Assembly: GCA_023461435.1 (NCBI GenBank)
Contig: JAEYLC010000019.1
Coordinates: 1 to 20,763, forward strand
DNA: 20,763 nucleotides
Direction: 5' to 3'
From: Bacillota bacterium
Lineage (GTDB): Bacteria > Bacillota > Clostridia > Christensenellales > SZUA-584
Part shown: piece by piece, positions 13,077 to 20,763 of the stretch
How the letters are laid out: each line of letters opens with the position of its first letter
Position numbering within the stretch: position 1 is the first letter of the stretch
Position numbers and translations under genes: made by a program
The notes under the pieces: model-generated
Seen by the model: the letters and a program-made list of their open reading frames with translations, nothing else
The model's database searches: none
Told to the model about the DNA's origin: nothing

Positions 13077-13518
13077 TTTAAACGGTCACATGACGCAAAA
13101 GGCGCTCTATGATTTTGCAAACGGACGTTTGGAACACGATGAGCTGACAACGGCTGCGGAACATGTTGCGCGGTGTGAGCGATGCGCGCTCGCGCTGGCG
13201 GAAGCCATTGAAGCAAGACCTGTCGCCACAGCGGTTCCCGACGGATTTGACGAAGAGACCTTGAAACGCATTTCAAGTCCTAAGGGAAAGAGAACCGAGC
13301 TTACGCATTTTTCTATCCGTGTTGCGCTTGCTGCCAGTATCGCCCTCTTCTTTATCTTTTCGAGCGCTTGGGGAGCGCTTGGCGGCCTGCAAAAACCCCT
13401 CTCGAATATTAAAGCGCCCGATTTCTCTGCGGTGGAGAACATCAACATGCGGCTGCAGAATTTTTCCCAACAAATACTGGATATGGAGGTCTTTCAAAAT
13501 GCGCAAGAAACGAAATAA
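13060..13518 (+). CDS. Membrane-bound zinc-finger anti-sigma factor
   Basis: A 152-residue protein. The N-terminal part has EHVARCERC (H35, C39, C42), the HxxxCxxC zinc-binding ZAS motif of anti-sigma factors. One membrane helix (about 84-107, ALAASIALFFIFSSAW) is followed by a short outside part of about 45 residues. It would hold the ECF factor inactive at the membrane. The start is GTG 13060, preceded by GGAGGGAGGGA within the sigma gene's end, so translation of the two is coupled. Its external domain is too small to hold a known sensor fold, so the signal may come through the next two membrane proteins. Confidence 0.82.
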   Translation: MGNPIDLNGHMTQKALYDFANGRLEHDELTTAAEHVARCERCALALAEAIEARPVATAVPDGFDEETLKRISSPKGKRTELTHFSIRVALAASIALFFIFSSAWGALGGLQKPLSNIKAPDFSAVENINMRLQNFSQQILDMEVFQNAQETK

Positions 13519-14023
13519 AACCCTGACTATATTGTTTTCCCTGATTCCCGGCGGGGGGCATATGTTTATGGGGTTTATGAAACTCGGTGTATCTCTGATG
13601 TCACTGTTTTTTCTGCTGATATTCCTGTCTTCCTGGCTGAACATTGGCCCTCTTTTGTACGCGCTGCCAGTCCTTTGGTTCTATTCCTTCTTTAGCAGCA
13701 TCAACATGGCGTGGGCCGGCGAGCAGCAATTTTCCGAAACGGAGGACCGTTATTGTTTCTCAGCAGAAAGCTTTTCACATGTAAACAAGAGGCTTTCCGG
13801 TCGGGGCGGACTATATATCGGGATACTGCTTTTGTTCTTTGGGATATATCTTATTATAAGCAAACTGGTTCAGAGCTTGTATTCCTCGCTGCAGGCTGAA
13901 ATTGCAGATGCGTTGTTCAGAGTTGTTGATGTTTTCCCGCAAATCTTCCTCGGCGCGATCATTGTACTTATCGGAGTCCGGTTAATCATCGGTAAGAGAA
14001 GGGAGCTTAACAAGCATGATTAA
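13499..14023 (+). CDS. Membrane protein with TM2-like GGGHxFMG motif
   Basis: A 174-residue protein. The N-terminus LFSLIPGGGHMFMGFMKLGVSLMSLFFLL looks like the PGGGxFYLG turn between the two helices of TM2-type proteins. Further hydrophobic segments follow (LLYALPVLWFYSFFSSINMAW; GGLYIGILLLFFGIYLII; IFLGAIIVLIGVRLIIG), about five in all. The function is unknown. It starts inside the end of the anti-sigma gene (20-base overlap) with GGAGG 9 bases upstream and overlaps the next gene by 8 bases, so it is part of the ECF operon. Confidence 0.7.
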   Translation: MRKKRNKTLTILFSLIPGGGHMFMGFMKLGVSLMSLFFLLIFLSSWLNIGPLLYALPVLWFYSFFSSINMAWAGEQQFSETEDRYCFSAESFSHVNKRLSGRGGLYIGILLLFFGIYLIISKLVQSLYSSLQAEIADALFRVVDVFPQIFLGAIIVLIGVRLIIGKRRELNKHD

Positions 14024-14312
14024 AAATCGTCGTGTCGGAACTTTAACAGCCGGTGCTTCCATGATCATTTTCGGGCTTCTCTTCCTGCTCCGCCTGGCGA
14101 TCCCTGCTATGACACTGTGGTTGATCGTATCTTTTTGGCCTCTGGTGCTGATTTTCTTAGGGATCGAAATTATCATTGCCTATGTGCGCAATAAGGAAGG
14201 CCAAATGCGTTACGACTTCGGCTCGGTCGTGCTCATCATTGTGCTGGCTGTCTTCACAGCCTGTATGGCTGTCGCACAAATGGCGATAGAGAATGGCGTG
14301 TGGATTGTGTAG
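14016..14312 (+). CDS. Small LiaI/LiaF-type membrane protein
   Basis: A 98-residue protein with three hydrophobic segments (LTAGASMIIFGLLFLLRLAI; LWLIVSFWPLVLIFLGIEIIIAY; FGSVVLIIVLAVFTACMAVAQ). The FWPLVLIFLGIEIIIAY element is typical of LiaI/LiaF-TM-like proteins tied to envelope stress response. It is the last gene of the ECF operon, starting 8 bases before the preceding stop. The operon's terminator lies at 14401-14450. Confidence 0.65.
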   Translation: MIKNRRVGTLTAGASMIIFGLLFLLRLAIPAMTLWLIVSFWPLVLIFLGIEIIIAYVRNKEGQMRYDFGSVVLIIVLAVFTACMAVAQMAIENGVWIV

Positions 14313-14316
14313 GAAT

Positions 14317-14442
14317 GGCCAATATGCGTACCGTTACGAGCTGGCGAAGCTTAACGGCATTGAAAACCTGCGCCTTTATCATCAGGACATATATAAAACA
14401 AATCCGAACCCTTCGACGACGGGGAATGCCCGTCTTGAGTGA
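14317..14442 (+). pseudogene. Fragment resembling the C-terminal end of a protein gene
   Basis: In the frame of 14317 the sequence reads GQYAYRYELAKLNGIENLRL then YHQDIYKTNPNP and ends NARLE with TGA at 14440-14442. The amino acid mix and codon use look like real coding sequence, but no start codon with a ribosome site is found; the frame runs back into the LiaI-like gene. It may be the tail of a gene whose front was deleted. The family was not recognised. Confidence 0.35.
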
Positions 14443-14450
14443 TTCGGATT
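14401..14450. terminator. Bidirectional terminator between ECF operon and tRNA-Leu
   Basis: Nested hairpin: AATCCGAA (14401-14408) with TTCGGATT (14443-14450), enclosing GACGGG/CCCGTC. The plus strand continues ATGTTTGTTT, the minus strand TGTTTTATAT. It can stop the ECF operon on one strand and tRNA-Leu on the other. Confidence 0.65.
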
Positions 14451-14459
14451 ATGTTTGTT

Positions 14460-14544
14460 TGGTGCGAGGAAGGGGACTTGAACCCCTACGGTGTACACCA
14501 CACGCCCCTCAAACGTGCGCGTCTGCCAGTTCCGCCACCCTCGC
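14460..14544 (-). tRNA. tRNA-Leu (anticodon GAG)
   Basis: An 85-nt class II tRNA with encoded CCA. Acceptor GCGAGGG faces CCTCGC with a mismatch or wobble at the inner end. The D arm contains TGGCGGAACTGGCAGACGC, typical of Leu. Anticodon stem CACGT/GCGTG closes loop TTGAGGG, anticodon GAG. The T arm is AGGGGTTCAAGTCCCCT. Confidence 0.95.
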
Positions 14545-14565
14545 AAGATTTAAGTCGCAAATGAG

Positions 14566-14593
14566 ATTATAACATATACGAAACAAAAGTCAA
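14566..14593 (-). promoter_or_regulatory. tRNA-Leu promoter
   Basis: On the minus strand, TTGACT (14593-14588), a 16-base spacer and TATAAT (14571-14566), 22 bases before the tRNA 5' end. Confidence 0.8.
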
Positions 14594-14679
14594 GCCGCAT
14601 TTAACGCGATACTCATGGTAAAAACCCAAAGCCAAATTATGAAAACATTATGAATAAACACGCAAAGTCATATAAGTCA

Positions 14680-14708
14680 TTGTTAATTTCAAATAATTGT
14701 ATTATAAT
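14680..14708 (+). promoter_or_regulatory. Promoter of the CotH lipoprotein gene
   Basis: TTGTTA (14680-14685), 17-base spacer, TATAAT (14703-14708). It lies inside the in-frame extension back to 14650, which argues that translation starts at ATG 14749 instead. Confidence 0.7.
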
Positions 14709-14748
14709 GCATCCATCACACGATTACTGTCAGATAAGCGGGAAAACA

Positions 14749-17700
14749 ATGAAAAGATTATTGACTGTTCTTTTGGCTGCTCTGCTGCTGATTTCGACAT
14801 TGGCAGGCTGCAGCCAGCAAACATCCGGCGCGCCCGTCAGCGGGCTGATTATATCCGAAGTGGTCAGTTCCAACTCGAGCTCGCTCATTGATCCTGTTTT
14901 CGGCAATCCGGATTGGATCGAGCTTTATAACGCTTCGGACAAAGCCACCGACTTAAGCGGATATACCATCTTCGAAGCCAACAATAAATTTGAATTTCCA
15001 GAAGGTGCGAGCATTGAAGCGGGCGCGTATCTTGTTATTTACTGCTGCGCTTCAATTGAAGACCAGCCCGGACAATACTGCACGGCCTTTAAGCTCTCAA
15101 AAAGCGGCGCCGAACTCAGGCTCACCTCCCCGTACGGCACCATACAGGAGCTCTCCGTTCCCGCGCTTGAATCCGACATTTCATATGGCGCGGACGAAAA
15201 CGGCGCCTATCATTTTTATCCGGGTCCGACGCCCGGCGCGGCCAATTCGGGGCAAGGGTTTTCGTCGATCGAGGAAATCAGAAGCCAGATCAACGACAAG
15301 CTCAAAATCAGCGAGATATTGCCGCAGAGCGTCACAGACTCAGCTCCTTATGCGTGGATAGAGCTTTACAATTCTGGCGACACGGTCATTGAGCTCTCGG
15401 ATTACTATATCACCGAAAACCTCTCGGACCCCAAAAAGGCCAAGATGCCGCAAATGTCGCTTGGCGCGGGCGAATACGCTTTGCTGCGTTTCACCGGCAC
15501 CGAAGGCGACGCGCAGATCCCGTTCAAAATCAGCAGCCAGGAATCCACGGTTGCGGTGCTCGATCTGTTCGGCAATGTGGTGGATAAAATCTCTTGGGAT
15601 GCCGCCACCCCCGCAGGCATATCGGCCGGTTTAAGCGACGGCAAAACGGTTTATTACAAGCAATTAACGCCCGGCGCGGCCAACAGCACAGAGACGTCGG
15701 ATTCCATCGTGATTGCAGACGGAACCGCCGATGTGATCGTGAACGAGATATTGCTGAAAAACAGCTTCTCCGTCATCGACGAGGACGGTGACCGCAGCCC
15801 TTGGGTTGAGCTTTACAACACCTCCGCTCAAGCCGTGAACCTTGCAGATTATGCGCTGTCGGATAACAAGGGGCGGCTGCTAAAATACAGGCTGCCCAGC
15901 GTGGAGATCGCGCCAAACGGCTACGTGATCGTTTATCTTTCGGGCAAGGAAAAAAGCGACGCCGAGATCCATGCAAATTTCAAGATCGGCAGCGATGAGA
16001 CCCAACTGTTCCTCACAAACATCGCAGCCTGTACGGCGCAGACGATCGATTTGCCAACGGAGACCAAGGACAACGTTTCATACGGTCTTGGCGCGGACGG
16101 CAGCTGGATGTTCTATCCCATGCCAACGCCGCTCGCCGCCAACAGCACACAAGGATTCACAGAAATTGCCGCTGTCAGCGGCAGTTCTTCTCTTATGATC
16201 AATGAGGTCTCGAGCGTGAGCCAGGCCAAGGACAATCAGGACGACTGGGTCGAGCTTTTCAACAGCACGCCGTCGGATATGGACATCTCGGGCTACTTTT
16301 TGTCCGACACGCGCAGCGACCTGAGAAAATGGCAGCTCGGCAATGCACAAATCGGCGCGGGCGGGTATAAGGTGATCAGCAGCTATCAGGACGGCGAAGC
16401 CTCCGCCCCGCTTGGCATATCGCTCTCCGGCGAGATGCTCTACCTCTCAAGCCCCGATGGGCTCGTGCTCGATCAGTTTGACACCGGTGTGCTGCGCCCC
16501 GGCATCTCCAAGGGACGGCTCGCGGACGATGCGGCACAAACGGCATTTTTTTCGACGCCCACAAAGGGCGAGCCTAACGGCGGCGACACAATCAGCGGCT
16601 ACTGCGCCGCGCCGCTCTTTTCTGTCGGCGGCGGCTATCAGAGCGCGCCGGTGACGCTTGAGATCACGGACACCACGCCGGGAGCGACCATCTATTACAC
16701 GCTAGACGGCTCTACACCGTCTCAAAGCTCCACACCCTACACGGCTCCCATCACGATCTCCTCAACGCAGACGGTACGGGCTATCGCCGTGGCAGAGGGC
16801 AAGCTTCCAAGCGACCAAACGGTGGCGACTTACCTCTTTGAAGACAAGCATTCGCTCCCCGTTATATGCCTTTCCATAACCGAAAGCGATAAGGATTTTG
16901 TATTCGGCAGTGCGGAACGCAGCCAAAAGCGCGAGCGCGCGGGCTATGTGGAATATTACGAGCCGGATGGCACGCTTGGCGTGGGATTCCCGGCAGGCTT
17001 TCGCATCGCGGGCGCGGGTACACGTGGATATGCCCAAAAGTCTATCAACCTTTATTTGCGCGGCGGCTACGGCCAGAGCGAAGTCACCTACCCTTTCTTC
17101 AAAGGCTATAATATCACCACATTCAAATCGCTCTCCCTGCGCAATATGGGGCAGGATTCTTCTGACACGCGTCTGCGCGATGCTTACTTTCACATGGCCG
17201 TCAACGGCATGAATATCGACAATATGCAAACCAAATTCGCGGTGGTCTATATCAACGGCAAGTATTGGGGCTTGTATGAGTTCAAGGAAAATCAGAACGA
17301 GGATTATTTTGCGGCAAGATATGGCATCGATCCTGAAAAAGTAGAGATGTCGCGTAATCAGTTTATCTATGTCGGACAAAAAGCAAGCATCAATCATGCT
17401 CTCTCGGTAGCCAAGAGCAACACATCAAACGATGATCAATTTGCCAAGTATACAGAAATTGCCGATTCAGCATATTTTATGGACTATCTGATCGCCACAA
17501 GCTTTTTTAACAGCAGCGATTTTTATAACCAAAAATACGCGCATACATCAGACAACGCGCTCAAATGGCGGCCTATGTTTTACGATCTGGATCTTGCAAT
17601 GGGCGGCTCCGGTGGAATGAATCTTGGCTCCTTATTCAGCTCAACGGGCATCAACGGCCCCATGCATACGGACGGCACTCAATTCTGGATTGATACGGGA

Positions 17701-18012
17701 CTGTACTATGGATTCAAAAAGAACGCTGCGTGGTGCGACGCGTTTGTGAAGCGCTATGCCGAGGTTTTGAACACGGTGCTCACGGAAGACAGGCTGCTTT
17801 CTCTTTATGATGAAATGGTGGACTCCATGCGCGATGAAATGCCGCGCACAATTGATAGATGGGGCTGGCCTTCATCCATGGGCAGCTGGGAAAACAAAAT
17901 CGAAGATCTGCGCGGCAGTATCAAAAACAGACGTCAAAACGCGATCAACGGACTGAAAAACTACTTTAATCTCTCGGATGAAAGAATCGCCGAGCTGTTT
18001 CCGAACGGCTGA
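14749..18012 (+). CDS. CotH kinase family lipoprotein with four lamin-tail domains
   Basis: A 1087-residue secreted lipoprotein. The signal peptide has lipobox L18-A-G-C21 (LISTLAGCSQQ). Four LTD (lamin-tail) domains begin near residues 30, 185, 328 and 480, each with the (I/V)xE(I/V)...W(I/V)EL(Y/F)N pattern and ending in a related linker (PTPGAANS, LTPGAANS, PTPLAANS, PTKGEPN). A chitobiase/HEX-C-type beta domain follows (about 625-700: GATIYYTLDGSTPS). The CotH domain covers about 703-1075, with RGYAQKSINLYL, FKSLSLRNMGQDSSDTRLRD and MFYDLDLAMGG, the metal-binding Asp stretch. CotH is a spore-coat protein kinase in Bacillus; this secreted form may phosphorylate or bind surface proteins, which is inference. 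It has its own promoter and terminator. Confidence 0.9.
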   Translation: MKRLLTVLLAALLLISTLAGCSQQTSGAPVSGLIISEVVSSNSSSLIDPVFGNPDWIELYNASDKATDLSGYTIFEANNKFEFPEGASIEAGAYLVIYCCASIEDQPGQYCTAFKLSKSGAELRLTSPYGTIQELSVPALESDISYGADENGAYHFYPGPTPGAANSGQGFSSIEEIRSQINDKLKISEILPQSVTDSAPYAWIELYNSGDTVIELSDYYITENLSDPKKAKMPQMSLGAGEYALLRFTGTEGDAQIPFKISSQESTVAVLDLFGNVVDKISWDAATPAGISAGLSDGKTVYYKQLTPGAANSTETSDSIVIADGTADVIVNEILLKNSFSVIDEDGDRSPWVELYNTSAQAVNLADYALSDNKGRLLKYRLPSVEIAPNGYVIVYLSGKEKSDAEIHANFKIGSDETQLFLTNIAACTAQTIDLPTETKDNVSYGLGADGSWMFYPMPTPLAANSTQGFTEIAAVSGSSSLMINEVSSVSQAKDNQDDWVELFNSTPSDMDISGYFLSDTRSDLRKWQLGNAQIGAGGYKVISSYQDGEASAPLGISLSGEMLYLSSPDGLVLDQFDTGVLRPGISKGRLADDAAQTAFFSTPTKGEPNGGDTISGYCAAPLFSVGGGYQSAPVTLEITDTTPGATIYYTLDGSTPSQSSTPYTAPITISSTQTVRAIAVAEGKLPSDQTVATYLFEDKHSLPVICLSITESDKDFVFGSAERSQKRERAGYVEYYEPDGTLGVGFPAGFRIAGAGTRGYAQKSINLYLRGGYGQSEVTYPFFKGYNITTFKSLSLRNMGQDSSDTRLRDAYFHMAVNGMNIDNMQTKFAVVYINGKYWGLYEFKENQNEDYFAARYGIDPEKVEMSRNQFIYVGQKASINHALSVAKSNTSNDDQFAKYTEIADSAYFMDYLIATSFFNSSDFYNQKYAHTSDNALKWRPMFYDLDLAMGGSGGMNLGSLFSSTGINGPMHTDGTQFWIDTGLYYGFKKNAAWCDAFVKRYAEVLNTVLTEDRLLSLYDEMVDSMRDEMPRTIDRWGWPSSMGSWENKIEDLRGSIKNRRQNAINGLKNYFNLSDERIAELFPNG

Positions 18013-18030
18013 CACACCCTTTGATACATT

Positions 18031-18060
18031 CGTCCCGCTTTAAGCGGGACGTTTTTGTTT
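18031..18060 (+). terminator. Intrinsic terminator after the CotH gene
   Basis: CGTCCCGC and GCGGGACG form a stem around TTTAA (18031-18051), followed by TTTTTGTTT. Confidence 0.85.
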
Positions 18061-18074
18061 CCGGATGAACTCAG

Positions 18075-18103
18075 TTTACTTATTTATCTCCATCCATTAT
18101 AAT
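18075..18103 (+). promoter_or_regulatory. Promoter of the fumarase operon
   Basis: TTTACT (18075-18080), 17-base spacer, TATAAT (18098-18103), 30 bases before the alpha-subunit ATG. Confidence 0.6.
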
Positions 18104-18132
18104 TGACGCATCACAGACTAAAGGACATTTGT

Positions 18133-18969
18133 ATGAGAATCATTGAAGCGGCCGATATCACAAAAGCCGTCAAAGCTCTTTTCCTAAGCGCCTGCCGCAT
18201 GCCGGGGCCCGACGTTTTAAGCGCGATCGGCAAAGCCTATGAGCGCGAATCGTGTCCGCCTGCTAAAGAGGGGCTGCGTCAGCTGCTGCTCAACGCACAA
18301 ATCGCGGAAGAAACGCTGATGCCATACTGTCAGGATACGGGGCTTGCCGTGGTCTTCCTCGAAATCGGAGAGAATGTTCATGTCAGCGGTTCCCTTAAGG
18401 CCGCTGTCAATGAAGGCGTCCGTCAAGCTTATGAAGAGGGATATTTGCGCAAATCAGTACTGGACCCGATCACACGCGAGAACACGCGCGACAACACGCC
18501 CTCCGTGATCCATTACGACATCGTGCCCGGCGACGCGCTCAAAATCACCGCCGCGCCCAAGGGCTTCGGCAGCGAGAACATGAGCAAAATCGCGATGCTC
18601 AAGCCCAGCGACGGCCTTGACGGTATCAAACGCTTCATCATCGATAGCGTAAAAGCCGCAGACGGCAGCCCGTGTCCGCCTGTCGTGCTTGGAATCGGCA
18701 TCGGCGGCACATTTGAAAAATGCGTGCTGATGGCCAAAAAGCAGCTGCTGCGCGACATCGGCAGCGTCAATTCCGACCCGTTTTTGGCTGAGCTCGAAGC
18801 AAGTCTCAAGGACGAAATCAACGCGCTCGGTATCGGCGCGATGGGCTTCGGCGGCGACAACTACTGCTTCGCCGTCCACATAGAAAAGTATCCGACGCAT
18901 ATCGCGGGGCTGCCTGTGGCTGTCAACTTCCAGTGCCATGCCGCACGCCACGCCAGCATCACGCTGTGA
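18133..18969 (+). CDS. Fe-S fumarate hydratase (or tartrate dehydratase), alpha subunit
   Basis: A 278-residue class I fumarase N-terminal-type subunit. Three cysteines expected to hold the 4Fe-4S cluster are seen: C66 in MPYCQDTG, C197 in GGTFEKC and C268 in FQCHAARH. It catalyses reversible hydration of fumarate to malate together with the beta subunit; the related L-tartrate dehydratase cannot be excluded by sequence alone. Start ATG 18133 has AAAGGA upstream; the in-frame TTG at 18103 falls in the -10 box. It ends 10 bases before the beta gene, so the pair form one operon. Confidence 0.92.
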   Translation: MRIIEAADITKAVKALFLSACRMPGPDVLSAIGKAYERESCPPAKEGLRQLLLNAQIAEETLMPYCQDTGLAVVFLEIGENVHVSGSLKAAVNEGVRQAYEEGYLRKSVLDPITRENTRDNTPSVIHYDIVPGDALKITAAPKGFGSENMSKIAMLKPSDGLDGIKRFIIDSVKAADGSPCPPVVLGIGIGGTFEKCVLMAKKQLLRDIGSVNSDPFLAELEASLKDEINALGIGAMGFGGDNYCFAVHIEKYPTHIAGLPVAVNFQCHAARHASITL

Positions 18970-18979
18970 GGAGCACGCT

Positions 18980-19504
18980 ATGATTGACTTGACCGCGCCA
19001 TTGAGCGCCGAAATAAAAAGCGGCCTGAAAGCCGGAGACATTGTGACGCTCTCGGGCCCTGTTTACACCGCACGCGATGCCGCGCACGCGCGGCTTTATA
19101 AAATGATACAGAGCGGCGAGCCTTTACCATTTGAAATAGCCGGAAGCGGCATTTATTACGCGGGTCCCTGCCCCGATATGCCGGGCCGCGTGATCAACTC
19201 GTGCGGACCCACCACATCGTCTCGCATGAACGCGTATGCGCCCGTGCTTTACGACCTTGGGCTCTCGTTCGTGATCGGCAAAGGGCCTGTGTCGGCAGAC
19301 GTCAGGGAGGCCATCGTGAGAAACGGCGCAGTTTATTTCGCGGCTGTGGGCGGCGCAGGCGCGCTGATCGCCTCGCACATCACCGCGGCTGAGGCTATCG
19401 CGTTTTCAGACCTTGGCGCGGAGGCGATTCGTCGGCTGACTTTTGACCGCGTACCGCTTATCGTCGCGATCGATACCGTCGGAAACTGTGTTTACGACCG
19501 CTGA
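18980..19504 (+). CDS. Fe-S fumarate hydratase (or tartrate dehydratase), beta subunit
   Basis: A 174-residue swivelling-domain subunit of class I fumarase. Family marks are GDIVTLSGPVYTARDAAHARL, YYAGPCPDMPGRVINSCGPT, SSRMN and IGKGP, which shape the substrate pocket. The C-terminus has VGGAGALIASHI. The start is ATG 18980, with GAGGAG 6 bases upstream; codons before it in frame belong to the alpha gene's 3' end. No terminator is seen at its 3' end; the tRNA-Thr promoter begins 33 bases later. Confidence 0.92.
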   Translation: MIDLTAPLSAEIKSGLKAGDIVTLSGPVYTARDAAHARLYKMIQSGEPLPFEIAGSGIYYAGPCPDMPGRVINSCGPTTSSRMNAYAPVLYDLGLSFVIGKGPVSADVREAIVRNGAVYFAAVGGAGALIASHITAAEAIAFSDLGAEAIRRLTFDRVPLIVAIDTVGNCVYDR

Positions 19505-19537
19505 TTTAAACCATGTCCCATTGGCTGATAAAAACAC

Positions 19538-19566
19538 TTGAAATACCATCGTGGATGCTTTATAAT
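19538..19566 (+). promoter_or_regulatory. tRNA-Thr promoter
   Basis: TTGAAA (19538-19543), 17-base spacer, TATAAT (19561-19566), 20 bases before the tRNA 5' end. Confidence 0.8.
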
Positions 19567-19586
19567 AGCACTCGCAGTGTTTTTCT

Positions 19587-19662
<76 letters not shown>

Positions 19663-19668
19663 GGACAT

Positions 19669-19706
19669 AGCTCCAAATTCCCGTATGCGGGGATTGGAGC
19701 TTTTTT
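19669..19706 (+). terminator. Intrinsic terminator of tRNA-Thr
   Basis: AGCTCCAA and TTGGAGCT enclose a CCCGTATGCGGG inner hairpin, followed by TTTTTT (19701-19706). Confidence 0.88.
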
Positions 19707-19847
19707 ATTCTGCCGGTAAATTTGTAAGATATTAAATCGATTATCGTTAAAACCTTCAGTACTTTAACAACGTTATATGTCAAATATAAATCTTATCGTT
19801 TTTAACGGGAGTTGAATATTCTTTTAGGTTCGTTTTCACACTTGCGA

Positions 19848-20763
19848 TTAAAGGCTTTTACCTATCTGTTTATATTCCTCAATTCGTTCTTTAACCTGCC
19901 TCGCGTCAAGAAAGACCTTGTTTGCGAACATCCCCTGATTTAAATCCCTGGTCGCGGCCTTCTCATGCCCCACCAGCGCCCATGTCGTATCGATCAGATG
20001 CCGGTACCGCGGCTCGCCAAGCTGTTTGCATATGAACGACTGGCGCGGCTGATTGATATCCTCGCCGCTGATCTGCATAAACCCGTATTCATCGCAAAGC
20101 TTCATCACGCGGTCAAGCTGCGCCGCCGTGTTTCTCGACGGCATATAGGCGATCGCGTCGAAACCGATGTCCTTCGCGGCCGCAAACACATCGTCAAGGT
20201 ACTCATCCTCAAACGCCTGCGCCTTCTTATCGCCCGTCGGCGACGCGGCCACGTCGCCGAGATAGCAGTAAGACGGTATCGCGCCCAGGCTTTTGATCGT
20301 CTTCACAGCGTCCCGCACACCGGGAAGCTCGTCCGGCGCCGCGTCGATGAATATCTGCGACACAAAGCCTCCTTTGAACACGTTGAGCAGATCGTACGCG
20401 TATATTTCGCTCGCTTCATCAGCAAGCAGCGTCTTCTGCGTTACGCTGAGCGCCAGCCCCAGCGCACGCTCCAGAAAACCAACCAGAGTCAGCCCTTTAC
20501 CGAACCTCCCGATCAGCTTATTCGACAGCGCGAACAGGATATGCCGCTCGGTCACCTCGCCGCCGTCAGCCGCACAGGAAAGCGGAATCACATCGCTGTC
20601 GTAGCTGAGCGCGATCCCGTGCGGCTGCAGGAGGATATTCAGACGGCTTGTCATGGCGCGGCTGCGCTTCTCCCGCGCCTTTCGAATATTGCTCAAGTAG
20701 GCATTCGCGCTTTCAATCTGCGTATGCGGCAGGCCGTGCGCGCAGATATACGCGCTCGATACC
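19848..20763 (-). CDS. Probable PHP-superfamily (metal-dependent hydrolase-like) protein, 5' truncated by window
   Basis: The frame is open to the window edge on the minus strand (at least 304 residues). A TTG at 20696 is an in-frame internal codon; the sequence before it (AHGLPHTQIESANAYLSNIR) continues the protein, so the start lies outside. The C-terminal half looks like TIM-barrel strands: IPSYCYLGDVAASP, IGFDAIAYMPSRN, then CDEYGFMQISGEDINQPRQSF, where ISGEDIN recalls the last metal-site strand of PHP proteins. The N-terminal histidines that would settle this are outside. The reaction is unknown. No clear terminator is seen in the 141 bases after its stop. Confidence 0.55.
   Translation of the reverse strand, partial: VSSAYICAHGLPHTQIESANAYLSNIRKAREKRSRAMTSRLNILLQPHGIALSYDSDVIPLSCAADGGEVTERHILFALSNKLIGRFGKGLTLVGFLERALGLALSVTQKTLLADEASEIYAYDLLNVFKGGFVSQIFIDAAPDELPGVRDAVKTIKSLGAIPSYCYLGDVAASPTGDKKAQAFEDEYLDDVFAAAKDIGFDAIAYMPSRNTAAQLDRVMKLCDEYGFMQISGEDINQPRQSFICKQLGEPRYRHLIDTTWALVGHEKAATRDLNQGMFANKVFLDARQVKERIEEYKQIGKSL

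Noticed and set aside
14300..14572. A 90-codon plus-strand frame after the LiaI-like gene
   Set aside because: It crosses the terminator and the antisense of tRNA-Leu; LVRGRGLEPLRCT is the usual false translation of a Leu tRNA.
14650..14748. Longer N-terminus for the CotH lipoprotein
   Set aside because: The -35 and -10 boxes lie inside it, and the lipoprotein signal peptide begins cleanly at ATG 14749.
16762..17397. A 211-codon minus-strand frame inside the CotH gene
   Set aside because: It is antisense to the conserved CotH domain, with no motif or ribosome site.
20694..20696. TTG at 20696 as start of the PHP-like gene
   Set aside because: The frame continues upstream to the window edge with plausible protein sequence, so the TTG is an internal Leu codon.

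Overview
The window joins two kinds of DNA: the last ~3.7 kb of an integrated mobile element and ~17 kb of bacterial chromosome. The host looks like a Clostridia-type Firmicute. The grounds are strong AGGAGG-type ribosome binding sites, a PadR/DUF1700/DUF4097 operon, a C_GCAxxG_C_C redox protein, a two-subunit class I (Fe-S) fumarase, a multi-LTD CotH lipoprotein, and tRNA genes with encoded CCA and near-consensus sigma-A promoters. No species can be named from the sequence alone.

Element (1 to ~3770). In order: the C-terminus of a RepA/DnaB-like AAA ATPase, a small ribbon-helix-helix protein, an oriT-like stretch with an IncQ-type nic motif, a MobC relaxosome protein, a ParB-family protein with a perfect 31-bp palindrome inside its gene, and a tyrosine integrase starting at TTG. 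No relaxase is seen; ParB occupies the place after mobC where one is usually found. The integrase end abuts an intact tRNA-Ser(CGA), read on the minus strand with its 3' end facing the element.

tRNA-Ser scar zone (3860-4350). Beyond the intact tRNA lie two orphan 5' halves of tRNA-Ser. Each stops at the anticodon loop and is joined to a related ~180-200 bp unit carrying paired GTTCTTTCC repeats. A near-consensus promoter sits ahead of the outermost half. This is the most unusual structure in the window. It fits successive site-specific insertions at the tRNA-Ser anticodon loop, each leaving a dead 5' half and supplying a new one.

Chromosome. Positions 4351-7294 (minus) hold a tightly overlapping five-gene operon: PadR regulator, DUF1700 membrane protein, a short DUF4097-like protein and two SDR oxidoreductases. 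Its promoter carries a CAGTA/TACTG dyad. A small, extremely Cys/Gly-rich protein is encoded at 7466. Next, on the minus strand, come a NYN-LOTUS protein, an orphan RbsC-type permease, a divergent AroE, Lgt, a 121-bp hairpin repeat and a C_GCAxxG_C_C protein. A four-gene ECF sigma/anti-sigma/membrane-protein operon follows on the plus strand. Then come tRNA-Leu(GAG), a 1087-residue CotH lipoprotein, fumarase alpha and beta, tRNA-Thr(GGT), and the 3' part of a probable PHP-like gene cut by the window edge.

Genes that plausibly act together are the PadR operon (transcriptional control of envelope proteins plus two reductases), the ECF operon (a membrane-responsive sigma switch), the fumarase pair, and the element's transfer, maintenance and integration genes.
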